Positions 7,702 to 18,500 are shown, numbered from the stretch's first letter. The stretch is DNA of 64,000 bases from Chitinophaga pinensis (GCA_945862385.1 CAMAXV010000008.1:33483-97482); one strand, 5' to 3'. Program-made: numbers and translations. The notes: generated by a model from the letters alone, not told the origin.

Positions 7702-9309
7702 ATGATTCGAAGGCTCCTGATTATCATTGTTATCGTGTTGCCGGGCATGTCTGCCTGCAAGAAAAAGGAAGTATCCACTGCCACTCCGCCTCCTGTAACG
7801 CCTCCTGCAGTTTCCTACTCCTATTCAAGCGACCGCTCACAGAACCTGAACGTAGTCTATTTCATCCCCAATGATGTTTCCATCCCTGCCGATCACCACA
7901 GGCGGTTGAGTGAGATACTGCTGAATGCGCGGGAGTTTTTTGGAAAGGAAATGCAGCGGAATGGGTATGGATTGAAAACATTCGGACTGCTGACAGATGA
8001 TGCCAAGAAACGCATCAAGCTGATTGAAATCAAAGGAAAACAGGGAAAAGCAGCCTATCCCTACAATGGGGGATCGGGCGCAGTGCAGGCTGAAATCGCT
8101 GAATTCAAATCCGCCAATCCCACCGCATTCACCAGCGACCATTACCTGGTAATCATCCCTGCCTATACTTATGATGCCAGTGGTGAACCGGGTGGACCAC
8201 CCTTCTATGGGGTGGGTAAGACCTGCTTTGCACTGGATTATGCGGATCAGGATATCAAACACCTGGGTGCCGGTGGAACCCTGGGGAACAGGGCCACCAA
8301 ATGGATCGGAGGGATGATTCATGAGCTGGGGCACGGACTTAACCTCCCGCACAACCGACAAAAAGCAGTCTCTGAAAATAACCTGGGCATGTCACTCATG
8401 TGGGCGGGAAACAGCACCTGGGGCGTATCGCCCACCTTTTTGACGGCTGCAGATTGCGCTGTGTTGAATACCAATCAGGTTTTTAACACGGAAAATAAAA
8501 CCTATTACGGGCAGGTATCATCTTCCATCCTGCGGATTTATGTGGTTTATGAAGCTGGGAGAAAAGCCATAGTAGCCAGAGGGAAGTACAAAAGTAGCGC
8601 ACCGGTAACCGACCTGATCTTCTTCCATGATCCCAATGTGAACAATGAAGGGGTTGGGGTTAACCGGGATTACAATTCCATTGCATGGACAGCTAAGCCA
8701 ATTGCAGCGGATAGTTTTTATGTTGAAATGCCGGTAGCTGATTTGGTTGAAAAGGCGGATAATATCCCGTATGAGTTCAAAGTCAAACTGGTACATGATA
8801 ATGGATCAGTTAATGAAAATTATTATGCTTACACTTTTCTGGGAGGGCTGCCTGTACTGGATTTCAGCACAAAAGCTGAATTGACTAAGCAAGGCTGGTC
8901 TGTAATGGGTTTCAGCTCAGAAGAAACAAGCGGAGAAGGTGCAAGTAATGGTCGTGCGCTGCAGGTGATTGATGGCAATGCAACTACTTATTGGCATTCT
9001 CGGTGGACCAGCAACGCAGCGGCCTATCCCCACGAACTGATCATTGATATGGGTGCAGTGGCAACTGCAAAGGGGTTGTCAATCACCCAGCGCGGAGGTT
9101 TGAGCCGGGCTGTGAAGGATGCAGAATTGTTCATCAGCACAGATGGAATGACCTATGTGTCAGCCGGTATTTTTCAGTTCCGCAATGCCAATGGTGTGCA
9201 ATATTATGATTTCAATTCACCCAAATCGTTTCGTTATTTCAAACTGGTGGTGCGGTCTGCATGGGACGGATTGCAGTTTGCCTCCCTGGCGGAAGTTGGG
9301 TTCTATTGA
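7702..9309 (+). CDS. Lipoprotein metalloprotease with F5/8 type C (discoidin) domain
   Basis: 535 residues from ATG 7702. The lipoprotein signal MIRRLLIIIVIVLPGMSAC gives the acylated Cys19, followed by a Pro/Thr-rich linker. The central domain has the zinc motif IHELGHGLNLPHNR, an extended HExxHxxxxxH form as in metzincin-like proteases. The last about 140 residues form an F5/8C/discoidin-like domain: NGRALQVIDGNATTYWHSRW, LIIDMGAVATAKGLSI and an end in LAEVGFY. It probably digests or recognises extracellular glycoproteins, with the C-terminal domain binding carbohydrate. Location is inferred as the outer membrane. Similar layouts occur among Bacteroidota mucin-targeting peptidases, but the exact peptidase family is not certain from sequence alone. 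Confidence 0.85.
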   Translation: MIRRLLIIIVIVLPGMSACKKKEVSTATPPPVTPPAVSYSYSSDRSQNLNVVYFIPNDVSIPADHHRRLSEILLNAREFFGKEMQRNGYGLKTFGLLTDDAKKRIKLIEIKGKQGKAAYPYNGGSGAVQAEIAEFKSANPTAFTSDHYLVIIPAYTYDASGEPGGPPFYGVGKTCFALDYADQDIKHLGAGGTLGNRATKWIGGMIHELGHGLNLPHNRQKAVSENNLGMSLMWAGNSTWGVSPTFLTAADCAVLNTNQVFNTENKTYYGQVSSSILRIYVVYEAGRKAIVARGKYKSSAPVTDLIFFHDPNVNNEGVGVNRDYNSIAWTAKPIAADSFYVEMPVADLVEKADNIPYEFKVKLVHDNGSVNENYYAYTFLGGLPVLDFSTKAELTKQGWSVMGFSSEETSGEGASNGRALQVIDGNATTYWHSRWTSNAAAYPHELIIDMGAVATAKGLSITQRGGLSRAVKDAELFISTDGMTYVSAGIFQFRNANGVQYYDFNSPKSFRYFKLVVRSAWDGLQFASLAEVGFY

Positions 9310-9414
9310 ACGGTGTTTTCCGGCTAAATTCCTTACATAGCACAGTTATTTTTTAAATTCACCTCAAACTGGAACTTCTTTTTTGCGGAATGGATATTAT
9401 TTCAACAATTACGC

Positions 9415-9443
9415 TTGACAAATTGCCGGACTTGTCATAATAA
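9415..9443 (+). promoter_or_regulatory. Sigma70-consensus-like promoter before the desaturase
   Basis: TTGACA at 9415-9420, a 17-bp spacer, then TAATAA at 9438-9443, followed by the ATG at 9477. This is close to the enterobacterial consensus. Bacteroidota promoters usually use a different -33/-7 pattern (TTTG and TAnnTTTG), so the match is either a real atypical promoter or coincidence. Confidence 0.4.
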
Positions 9444-9476
9444 AGGATACATTCACCGGATATAATACCCTGAATC

Positions 9477-10448
9477 ATGAAGACAAGCAGGATTGAAGTG
9501 ATGCAGCATCTGGGACAGCATATTGATGGTGAAATTGAAACATTTCTCAAAGACATCGATACCAACTGGCAACCTGCTGATTTTCTTCCCGAAAGCAGTC
9601 ATCCTGACTTTGCCCGTGAAATTAAGGATATACAGGAGCAGTGCCGCGAGCTGCCTTATGACTACATGGCTGTGTTGGTGGGTGATATCATCACAGAAGA
9701 GGCGCTGCCTACTTATGAGAGCTGGCTGATTGATATCGAAGGTATCAGTAAGTCTGAGCCACAGGGGTGGAGTAAGTGGATCAGAAAATGGACCGCTGAA
9801 GAAAACAGACATGGCGACTTGCTGAACAAATACATTTATCTTTCCGGACGGGTGAATATGAAACAGATGGAGATCACCACCCAACACCTGATTTCCGATG
9901 GTATGGAAATAGGCACCGCCAGGGATCCATACCGCAATTTTGTCTATACATCTTTTCAGGAACTCGCCACCAACATCTCCCACAGACGAACTGCTACAAT
10001 AGCAAAAAATCATGATAATTTCCAATTGTCGAAAATCTGCGGTGTGATAGCCGCTGATGAGATGCGCCATGCCCGGGCCTATAAGAGTTTTGTCACCAAA
10101 ATTTTTGAGCTCGATCCCAGTGAGATGATGCTCGCATTTGAAGACATGATGCGGAAAAAGATTGTCATGCCCGCCCATTTCATGCGCCAGCAGGGAGAGA
10201 AAATAGGACAAACCTGGACCCATTTCAGTGATGCGGCCCAGCGGCTTGGGGTCTATACCAGCATGGATTATACCCAGATTCTGGATTCACTCATCAAAGA
10301 GTGGAAAATCGGCGATATCTGTAATTTGACAACTGCAGCAGAGAAGGGCAGGGATTACCTGATGGCCCTGCCGGAGCGGTTTATGAAGGTGGCCGAAAGA
10401 ACGAGCATCAAATCCCCCATTGATTACAAGTTCAACTGGATTTATTAA
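9477..10448 (+). CDS. Acyl-ACP desaturase (stearoyl-ACP desaturase family)
   Basis: 323 residues. This soluble diiron enzyme introduces a cis double bond into acyl chains bound to acyl carrier protein, using oxygen and ferredoxin. Both iron-binding helices are visible: EENRHG at 108-113 and DEMRHA at 194-199, with further ligands likely in ITEEALPTY (about 72-80) and QELAT (161-165). Length and motif spacing fit fatty acid desaturase type 2. There is no signal peptide, so it acts in the cytoplasm in membrane unsaturated fatty acid synthesis. It appears to be transcribed alone, with a sigma70-like promoter upstream and a hairpin downstream. Confidence 0.93.
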   Translation: MKTSRIEVMQHLGQHIDGEIETFLKDIDTNWQPADFLPESSHPDFAREIKDIQEQCRELPYDYMAVLVGDIITEEALPTYESWLIDIEGISKSEPQGWSKWIRKWTAEENRHGDLLNKYIYLSGRVNMKQMEITTQHLISDGMEIGTARDPYRNFVYTSFQELATNISHRRTATIAKNHDNFQLSKICGVIAADEMRHARAYKSFVTKIFELDPSEMMLAFEDMMRKKIVMPAHFMRQQGEKIGQTWTHFSDAAQRLGVYTSMDYTQILDSLIKEWKIGDICNLTTAAEKGRDYLMALPERFMKVAERTSIKSPIDYKFNWIY

Positions 10449-10533
10449 TTACTGTTTTTTATTGAGTCATTTAAGTCCATGCAGGCGGTAGGCCTGCAAT
10501 AATCTCTATTTATAAACGTTTTAGTACATAAAC

Positions 10534-10588
10534 ACCCCCATTTTGTTGGAATTGCCTTGCGGTAACCCATCAAGTGGGGGTATTTTTT
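10534..10588 (+). terminator. Inverted repeat with T run after the desaturase gene
   Basis: ACCCCCA (10534-10540) pairs with TGGGGGT (10575-10581), followed by ATTTTTT. The loop is long (34 bases), which makes this a weaker candidate than the others, but its place between the desaturase stop and the next signal peptide start fits a terminator. Confidence 0.5.
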
Positions 10589-10622
10589 GGTCCAGCCAAT
10601 ACACTTTTCAACCCCGTAAAGT

Positions 10623-13311
10623 ATGTCCAAATTGAAGTTTTTATGCATGATTTTCCTGCTCATCGCTTACATGACAGGTTCAGCGCAAATCAATAGAATC
10701 GGGTCAAACGAATTATGTCTGGACGATACCCGGAACATTGAATACCGATTATACTATTACTTCTGGCGGAGTTGGCACTTCAAGCAATACAGTAACTTTG
10801 AAATGGTTAACAACAGGAAGTAAAACGGTAACCATCAACTATACAAATTCAAATGGTTGTACTGCAGCAACTGCTACTTCGTCAACTGCAACAGCGGTGA
10901 GCGTTATACCCTCTACAGCCAATGCTGGCGCTGACCAAATTGGATCTTCTACCTGTGGATTAACCAGCGTGACCCTTGCTGGTAATATCCCAACATCTGG
11001 AACAGGGGCATGGAGCATCATTAGTGGTGCGGGAGGAACAATCACAACTTCATCAAGTGCAACATCCAGTTTTAGCGGAGTAGCAGGAACAACGTATACT
11101 TTAAGGTGGACAATATCTAGTAGTCCATGTGCTGCTTCAACAGATGATGTGCTGATTGCCTTCAATCGAAATCCTACTGTTGCCAACGCAGGACCTGACC
11201 AAAATGCATCATCATCTGGAACTGTCATATCAGCAACCCTTGCAGGCAATACACCTACAGTCGGAACTGGACTTTGGACGATTGTGAGTGGTACGGGAGG
11301 TTCAATAACAACGCCTTCAAGCCCAACATCTACGTTCAGCGGAACAGCGGGTGGAACATATATTTTAAGATGGACTATATCGAACAGTCCATGTAATGCA
11401 TCATCAGATGAGATGACGATAACTTCAACTTATGTCTGGACAGGTTCAGGTGGCGATGATATATGGGGTAATGGTAACAACTGGTCAACGGGTACTGCTC
11501 CTGCAGCAGGGGCGGAGATTGTGATCAGTTCGGGTAATCCAAAATTGAATGTAGATTATATTATTAGTGGTTCCTTCACCCTGAGTGGCACGGCAACACT
11601 TACCGTAAATTCAGGTAATACGTTGAGTATACCTTCTGGTGGTGCTGCTGATTTTGGTGGTAAACTGGTGACTTTTAAGTCCGATGCTACAGGTACTGGT
11701 CAGCTTGGTATTGTTGCTGGTACGCTAACAGGTGCTACGAATGTGGTGGTAGAAAGACATATTCCTGCGGGGAAAAGGGCATTCCGGTTTTTCAGTTCAT
11801 CGGTGACTACCACAGGTAGCATCCGCGACAACTGGATGGAGGGTGCCACACCCGCTGTGGGCAACTTATACCCATACCGGACACAGTCGGTCTACAACCC
11901 GAATCTGGGATATGGAACCTTGATTACAGGCACCGGAGGAGCAACCAATGGTTTTGATGCTTCTGAGACGAATAATGCTTCATTGTTTACTTTCAACAAC
12001 AGCACCAATGCCTGGGCAGATGTAACGAGTACAGCAGGAACAATCAGTGCGGGTACCGCATATCGTATGCTGGTTCGTGGCGACAGGAGTTATAATATCA
12101 TGGCAAACACACCGCCTACACCAACGCAGACGGTTTTGCGCACGCGCGGAACCATTGGCACGGGTACAATGACGAGCGGTGTGCAGTTGCCGGCATTGAA
12201 TCAGTCGGCCGGCGGCTGGAGCCTGGTGGGTAACCCTTACCAGAGTGTGGTGGATATGTCGGCTGCAAGCGTGGTGAAAACTAACCTCACGGACTATTAC
12301 TATGTGTGGGATCCACGCATGGGAACAAGAGGAGCATACGTAGCCTACAATTACGTAACGAGTATAAGTGCCAATGTGAGCAGCGCGGTCAATCGTTTTG
12401 TGCAACCAGGTCAGGCCTTCTTTGTGCAAAGCAGTGCTGCTGGTAGTGCGATACAGTTCACAGAGGCAGCTAAGGGTGCAGCAACTAACCAGTCGGCCAC
12501 TTTCGGGAAGAATGAGGTTAAGGATGGCTACAAAATCGAAGTAACCCAGCAAAGGAATGAAGTGACACAGACGGGCGGTTTTGCATCGCTGAGCATGCTG
12601 CTGTACGAGACGGACAGTCTGACTACGGGTGGAACACCAGCTGATGCCACCAGGGTCTTGTTTGCAGCAACATACAGCAACAATGTGGATCTGAAGGATG
12701 GTAGGAAGTTCACCAACCTCGATGAGACGATGGCTGTGAAGCAGAACAATACATTGTTGAGTATGGAGCTGCGTGCTTTGCCGGATACGGGAACGGTGTT
12801 ACCACTCAGTATCACACAGTACCGTGCAACGAAGTACACCCTCAGGGTTTATTGGGATAAGATGCTGACCGACAGCACGCGCCGGGCGTATCTGAAGGAT
12901 AAGTTTACGGCGAAGGAGTACATGATCGACAGAGGCGGCAATTACACAGATCTGGCATACACCATAACATCAGACTCCAAAAGCAGTGCTACGGACCGTT
13001 TTGAGGTGGTGTTTAAGAACAGCGCAAACGTAGTAACATCCGTAACGAATTACAGCAACGGAGATTACGTGCGGACCTATCCCAATCCTGTGCTCAATCT
13101 GCTGAAAGTGGAATACAAACTCCGCATGCAGCGGGAGCTGACGCTGAAGGTATATGACATGAGCGGCAGGGTAGTGCTGGAGCAGAAGAAGGTGAAGAGC
13201 GGCGACCAGGTGAACATGAGCCAACTGCTGCGTGGCATCTACCACTATCAACTCATCGACAAAACCGGAAAACTGCTCATGGCAGATAAACTGATGAAGG
13301 CATCAAATTGA
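10623..13311 (+). CDS. T9SS-secreted surface protein with Ig/PKD-like repeats, split by a frameshift
   Basis: ATG 10623 begins a signal peptide (MSKLKFLCMIFLLIAYMTGS, then AQ) in one frame, but the mature protein (from about 10702: GQTNYVWTIPGTLNTDY) continues in the next frame to the stop at 13311. The frame must change between about 10684 and 10710. The body is about 870 residues: a PKD-like start, two similar repeats of about 87 residues (each starting with ANAGADQ or ANAGPDQ and ending in YTLRWTIS or YILRWTIS), a beta-rich region (GNNWSTGTAP, GNTLSIPSGG), and a type A T9SS sorting domain (YPNPVLNLLKVEY, VYDMSGRVVLEQK, RGIYHYQLIDK). It is destined for the cell surface through the T9SS if the frameshift is a sequence error; otherwise the gene lacks its export signal. 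The ligand or function is unknown. Confidence 0.75.
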
Positions 13312-13325
13312 TGTACTTTTGCGGA

Positions 13326-14648
13326 ATGCAGTCAAACACATTTTCGATTCCTGATACGCTCGTTAATTTACAGATAAAAGCATTGAATGAAATGCAGCTG
13401 GCTTCCATCGAAGCCAACAACAATTCAGATGAAGTAATATTACTCGCCGATACAGGTTCTGGTAAGACCCTGGCTTTTTTAATCCCCATAGCAAATTTAC
13501 TAGACAGGAGCAATCCCGTAACACAGGCATTGGTAGTTGTTTCCTCCCGTGAACTGGCATTACAGATTGAACAGGTGTTTAAGAAAATGGGAACGGGTTT
13601 TAAAGTTACCTGTTGTTATGGGGGGCATTTAAGAGAGACAGAAGAGAATAACCTGAAACAGGCTCCGGCGCTCATTATTGGAACGCCTGGCAGGCTGGCC
13701 GATCATATCAGAAGAGGAAATATACATACAGGTACTATATCAACCCTGGTGCTGGATGAATTTGATAAGTCGCTGGAACAGGGCTTTGAAGCTGAGATGT
13801 CATTTATCCTTTCCTCCCTCCCGGCACTGAAAAAGAGAATTCTCACCTCTGCAACAGAAGCCGTGGAAGTTCCGGATTTTGTTGGACTTAAGAATCCTGA
13901 AAAACTCAATTTTTTAACAGGCGAGCAATCGCCTGCATTGGCAGTTCAGTTTGTGAGGTGTCCTGATGCCGATAAGCCAACTGCCTTGTTCAATCTGATT
14001 TGCGCATTGGGTAACCGATCAACTATTGTTTTCTGCAACCAGCGTGAGATGGTTGAACAGGCAAGTTATTTCCTGAAAGATAAAGGCATTGTGAATGTGT
14101 TTTATCACGGTGCCATGGAACAGCAGGAACGAGATGTGGCCTTGTGTAAGTTCCGCAATGGTACTTCAAGTTTACTGATCACCACAGACCTGGCTGCGCG
14201 TGGACTCGACATTCCACACATCCGTTATATCATCCATTATCAGCTGCCTACTTCACAGGAATCATTTATTCACCGCAACGGAAGGACAGCGCGGATGGAT
14301 GCCAGCGGAACAGCTATATTGTTGCTTGCTCCACATGAAACAATTCCGCCATACATAGAACCAGAACCTCTTGAAAAGGTTTTACCTGAGCAAGCTGAGT
14401 TACCTGCAAAGCCCGACTGGACTACCTTCTATGTAAGTGCAGGTAAAAAGGACAAGGTTAATAAAATTGATATTGTTGGTTTTCTTTCCAATAAGGGTCG
14501 TCTGAAAAAAGAGGATATAGGACTGATTGAAGTCAAGGATTTCTTCTCATTTGTGGCTGTCAGAAAATCCAAAGCAGGTGCCACTTTACAGTTGATCAAA
14601 GAGGAGCGGATAAAGAACAAAAAGGTGAAGATTGAAATAGCGAAATGA
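13326..14648 (+). CDS. DEAD-box ATP-dependent RNA helicase
   Basis: About 440 residues from ATG 13326 (ATG 13311 and a TTG at 13308 are alternatives). The helicase core motifs are visible in order: Q-motif region (ALNEMQLASIEA), motif I ADTGSGKT, Ia SSRELALQ, Ib GTPGRLADH, motif II VLDEFDKS, motif III TSATEAVEV, motif IV IVFCNQREM, motif V TTDLAARGLDIP and motif VI HRNGRTAR. The C-terminal about 75 residues resemble the DbpA RNA-binding domain (VNKIDIVGFLSNKG, LKKEDIGLIEVKDFFSFVAV). DbpA-type helicases remodel 23S rRNA during large-subunit assembly, so that is a likely role. Motif II reads DEFD instead of DEAD, which is seen in some relatives. The gene begins 14 bp after the surface-protein gene. 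Confidence 0.88.
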   Translation: MQSNTFSIPDTLVNLQIKALNEMQLASIEANNNSDEVILLADTGSGKTLAFLIPIANLLDRSNPVTQALVVVSSRELALQIEQVFKKMGTGFKVTCCYGGHLRETEENNLKQAPALIIGTPGRLADHIRRGNIHTGTISTLVLDEFDKSLEQGFEAEMSFILSSLPALKKRILTSATEAVEVPDFVGLKNPEKLNFLTGEQSPALAVQFVRCPDADKPTALFNLICALGNRSTIVFCNQREMVEQASYFLKDKGIVNVFYHGAMEQQERDVALCKFRNGTSSLLITTDLAARGLDIPHIRYIIHYQLPTSQESFIHRNGRTARMDASGTAILLLAPHETIPPYIEPEPLEKVLPEQAELPAKPDWTTFYVSAGKKDKVNKIDIVGFLSNKGRLKKEDIGLIEVKDFFSFVAVRKSKAGATLQLIKEERIKNKKVKIEIAK

Positions 14649-14713
14649 TTTTTCCCTAACTACGGTTAGTTAAAAAAAATTAAGTAATTAAATTAAATTC
14701 ATAAATATATTTT

Positions 14714-14863
14714 ATGAAATATTTTTTTAGTTTATGTCTTTGCTTGGTTTATTTAAATGGACAAGCACAGCATCCTGGAGGTAGTTTGTCCTTTATAGCC
14801 TATCTAAGTCAATTTAAGCCGTGCGGTGATTATCTCCATTATTCTCCGCATATTATGCGGTAA
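14714..14863 (+). pseudogene. Orphan signal-peptide remnant
   Basis: A 49-residue open frame beginning MKYFFSLCLCLVYLNGQAQ, a clear signal peptide ending in the QAQ motif common in Bacteroidota secreted proteins, then HPGG and an unrelated short tail before TAA at 14861. It looks like the 5' end of a large secreted-protein gene whose body was lost, with the Fic remnant now following. A 15-bp palindrome (CCGCAT ATT ATGCGG, 14846-14860) sits at its end. It may not be expressed as a functional protein. Confidence 0.45.
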
Positions 14864-14878
14864 TATGAGGAATTTCGT

Positions 14879-15454
14879 ATGAATCAATTGCTGAATTGGC
14901 TCAACCAGCCATCTTCACTTGATCCGGTATTAAAATCTGCAATTGCACACTTATGGTTTGTAGCCATTCATCCTTTTGATGATGGTAATGTAAGAATAGG
15001 AAGCGCCATAATGGACAGGCAACTCGCGGTAGCAGATGGAAATGAGAAAAGATTTTATAGTATGAGCAGCCAGATTCTCAAAGAGAGAAAAGAATATTAT
15101 TTGCAATTGGAAGCAGCACAAAAAGGAATGCTTGATATCACTGCATATTTAAAATGGTTTTTATCTTGTCTTGACAGGGCTATACTAAACACCGATAATG
15201 TGTTGAGTAATATTTTAGCCAAGTCGCATTTCTGGAAACAACACGCTGAGGTTTCACTTAATGCAAGACAAATAAAAATGATCAATCAATTGTTGGATGG
15301 ATTTGAAGGAAACCTAACCACTAAAAAATGGGCTAAGATCTGCAAATGCTCTGAAGATACAGCATTGCGTGATATTACAAGGTTAATGGAATTGGATATG
15401 CTGAGAAAAACAAATTTAGGTGGGAGGAGCACGAGTTATGAATTGGTGGTATAG
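14879..15454 (+). pseudogene. Truncated Fic-family protein with degenerate active site
   Basis: 191 residues that match the C-terminal half of Fic proteins of the DUF4172-Fic-wHTH type (usually about 370 residues): the segment PSSLDPVLKSAIAHLWFVAI, then the Fic motif, then LDRAILNTDN, and a C-terminal winged helix (LTTKKWAKICKCSEDTALRD, GGRSTSYELVV). The AMP-transfer motif HPFxxGNGRxxR is altered to HPFDDGNVRIGS: the Gly of GNGR is Val and the final Arg is lost, which should abolish AMPylation. The N-terminal domain and inhibitory helix region are absent, with a stop codon upstream in frame. I read it as a decaying toxin/regulator gene. The winged helix might still bind DNA, which is speculation. 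Confidence 0.78.
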
Positions 15455-15501
15455 CATAAAATCAGTAATCCTAAAATTGCCAGCAGAACTATCCCAATAA
15501 T

Positions 15502-15537
15502 AAAAAAGCCGCTTCCCATCAGGATAGCGGCTTTTTT
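15502..15537. terminator. Bidirectional terminator between the Fic remnant and subtilase
   Basis: AAAAAAGCCGCT and AGCGGCTTTTTT form a perfect stem around a 12-base loop. A/T tracts on both sides make it work in both directions, for the plus-strand Fic remnant and the minus-strand subtilase gene that converge on it. Confidence 0.9.
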
Positions 15538-15555
15538 AATTGAATTGTGTTCTAA

Positions 15556-18500
15556 TTACAGAACCACCATCCGCCTCATGTATTGATTCAGTCCGTGTGT
15601 AACCTTGATCATGTAAACACCGGGCTGTGGTTTGTTCAACCGGATATTTTCCTTAAATGTTCCGCTGAACCTGGATTTGTTTTGTCTGTACACTTCCTGT
15701 CCGGATGCGTTGAGTACTGATATGCCCAGATCCTCCCGGCCACTGACACTGAAGTTGAGCTGGAAACTGCCGTTATTCGGATTGGGTGCAAGGGTGAATC
15801 CAATGCTTTCAGGTGCCAGGTTGATGATGGTAGTCACTGTTACATTCTGCTCGGCAGATAAACTTTCGCACTTGAATTCATCAGTCACCTTTGTTCTGTA
15901 TTTGCCAGACTCCGTGACCTTGATTTTTTGTCCGCGTTCCCCACCAATATCGAGTCCGTTCAACTGCCATTGATTACCAGTAGCCATGGAGCTGATGAGG
16001 GTGTCTCCATTTCTGGTTATTGTGGGTATGGTATTGCTGATGGCTGTGACAGCAACCTTGGGAGCCGGACAGGTTTCAGCTAATAAAGACACTTTCATGT
16101 CGTAAAAGAAATAATAAAACTGACTGGGATCAGATGTGGCAGATGGTACAACACTGTTGCCCGTTATTGCAAAGGCATTGTTGATGTTATTGATTTTTTG
16201 TGGATAGGGTGAGGTGGTCAGTGCATTGTTCCGGTACACTGTGGCTCCATCTGTACATTGCATGATGAGGATATGGTTACCTGGCTCGAAAACCCCGAAA
16301 TTGAGGTTGAATACCATGCCTTTATCATTCGGGTCATTTTCAGTCAAGGAACCGCCTTGTGCAACTGGCCTGGAATTGGAAACGAGGAAGGTGCGTTCAT
16401 CGCGCACAAAATAACTGTAACTGCCATCACCTGGTTCGCTGGCTATGTCTGCATAGATGATTCTGATCTTGCCGGGATTGCCAACATACATTTTTACAGA
16501 TTCCATAATCATGGGTGCTGTATTGGAAAACCGCACAAAATTGCCATTGAACTGGTTGTAGCCTCCAGAAGGGAAAACGAGCTTGTCTTTGGGGCCAACA
16601 CTGCCAGACAGACTATTGCGTGCCGCATAATATTTTTTATCGGCTGTAATGGTGTTTGTACTGGCTACGATATTATTTGCCGTAGTTGCAAAAGGCATGG
16701 ATGAAGTGTCTGATACAAACCAGCTGATGTAATTGCCTTCAGTTACAGCGCCTTTTAGCTGGGCTGATGCATTGTTGCAGACGAGGGCCTGGAGCGATGT
16801 CAGTGCTTGTCCTGCTCCGCTGGAACTTACTTCTGTTACCACGGCATTGTTTTCTGCGTTCTGGTCTGTGGTGAGTCCGGATTTCACATCAAAACTATAT
16901 CTGCTGTTCTCTTTCATCACAAACGGCGTCTGGAACGTGTATTCAGTTGTTGTGCCGGGTGTAAGCGGACCATTGAAAACACCAGTAATTGTTTGCAGGG
17001 TGTTGCCGTTTTCCCTGATGTCTACTGATAGTGGGATATTCCGCAATTCCTTTGTGCCGAAGTTTTTCATTTCAATGGTTACATATTGCGTTCCGTCTGC
17101 ACATTCTCCACCATATGGGTAAACCAGTTCATTGATGCCGAGATCCCTTGAGGGCCTGGCTATTGTAAGGGTATAGTCCTGTGTTTCTCCCTTGTTATAT
17201 ATGCCGGAAGGCTGAATTGCAGCTGGGTCAGTGGTTTCAGAAAGAACCAGCCTCATCAGCATTTTGTCGCCTGCTGTAAATCCATTGGGGAGGCTAATGG
17301 GGGCCTTGAATATGCTGTCGTTGAGCAAAACACCACTTGTTGCAAAGAGTTCTCCCGCATCTGTAAAGTCGCCATCACTGTTGGTGTCGATGAAAACTTT
17401 CGCATACCGGGCATTGTTGGAACTATCACAGCTCTTTACCCTGAGAAAAAGGGTATCAGTACTGCCAGATTCAATGACTCCTGTTTGCATGCGGTTGTCT
17501 GTGTAGCTTGCACAGGTATCTTTGAATTTTATTTTGATGCCTCCAAAAGATAGGGTGTCTACATAAGATCCGGAACCAGCTGCTGGTGCAGATGCTGCAT
17601 AGGCATTGCCGCCAATCCCTGATACAATCAAAGAAAAATTCTGGGTACTGTCGCCATAAGTGAATTTCCCCTTATGTCTGACCGTAATGGTATAGGTCTC
17701 TCCAAGAAGCACAGAATCCACTTCAATTTTTTCAACATTGTCAACATCATTATCTCCTCTTGTAGCGGCTGCCCGCGGAGCCAGTCCGTTTAATTTCCAG
17801 GGTAAAAATGTTTTGCTTCCCTGAGTGATTCTGATGTCCAGGTCATTGACAAGTCTTTTTGTTCCATCATCCAGTGAATTGGTGGCAACAGCCTGACCTG
17901 CAGGGTCCGTCCAGCAAATCGTTGCAGTAAGCGGACCTTTTCCGGATGCTACTACTTTGATGGTGTAGCTCGAGTCATTCCGAAGGTTTTGTTCTTTTAC
18001 GAGGTTATTGGAAGTATTGTCAAGTATGCTGGCTGCCCTGGCGATGTTGGCGAGACCCCATCCATGCAGGTAATCTGGTCCGGGTACTGCTGTGGCTTTA
18101 TCTGTGGTATGGATGATAAGACCTTTGATGGTGGATGACCAGGCAAACCTGTTGTTGTTTTTCTTCATAAATAACTCCTCCAGCAACACTGCAGATCCTG
18201 CTACGGTAGGTGAAGACATAGAGGTTCCTGAAAGGGTTGTGTAACTCGAATTGCTTCCGATGGTGGTTGAGGTGATCGCAGAACCGGGAGCCACCACATC
18301 AGGCTTAATCCTGCCATCGTCTGTTGGTCCAACCGAGCTGCTCGCCGCCAGCAACACATCTAAAGCATTGGTATATCCACCCGGAATAAGTGCAGTATTT
18401 CCTACAGTCAGGATGTTTTTAGAGGTGGAATAAGTAGGAAGCAGGTCATATTCAGTCTGGTCACTGATATCTGCTCCACGGGCTCCCGCGTTGATCCACT

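Noticed and set aside
9453..10223. A 256-residue open frame on the minus strand
   Set aside because: It is entirely antisense to the acyl-ACP desaturase, whose diiron motifs and length are clear. The composition is a shadow of that gene.
11980..12552. A 190-residue minus-strand open frame rich in Cys and His
   Set aside because: It overlaps the T9SS protein body and has no start signal or family pattern; it reflects codon bias of the sense gene.
16258..17122. Several open frames on the plus strand inside the subtilase gene
   Set aside because: They lie opposite the protease gene, whose catalytic motifs and sorting domain are certain; no family signal is seen.
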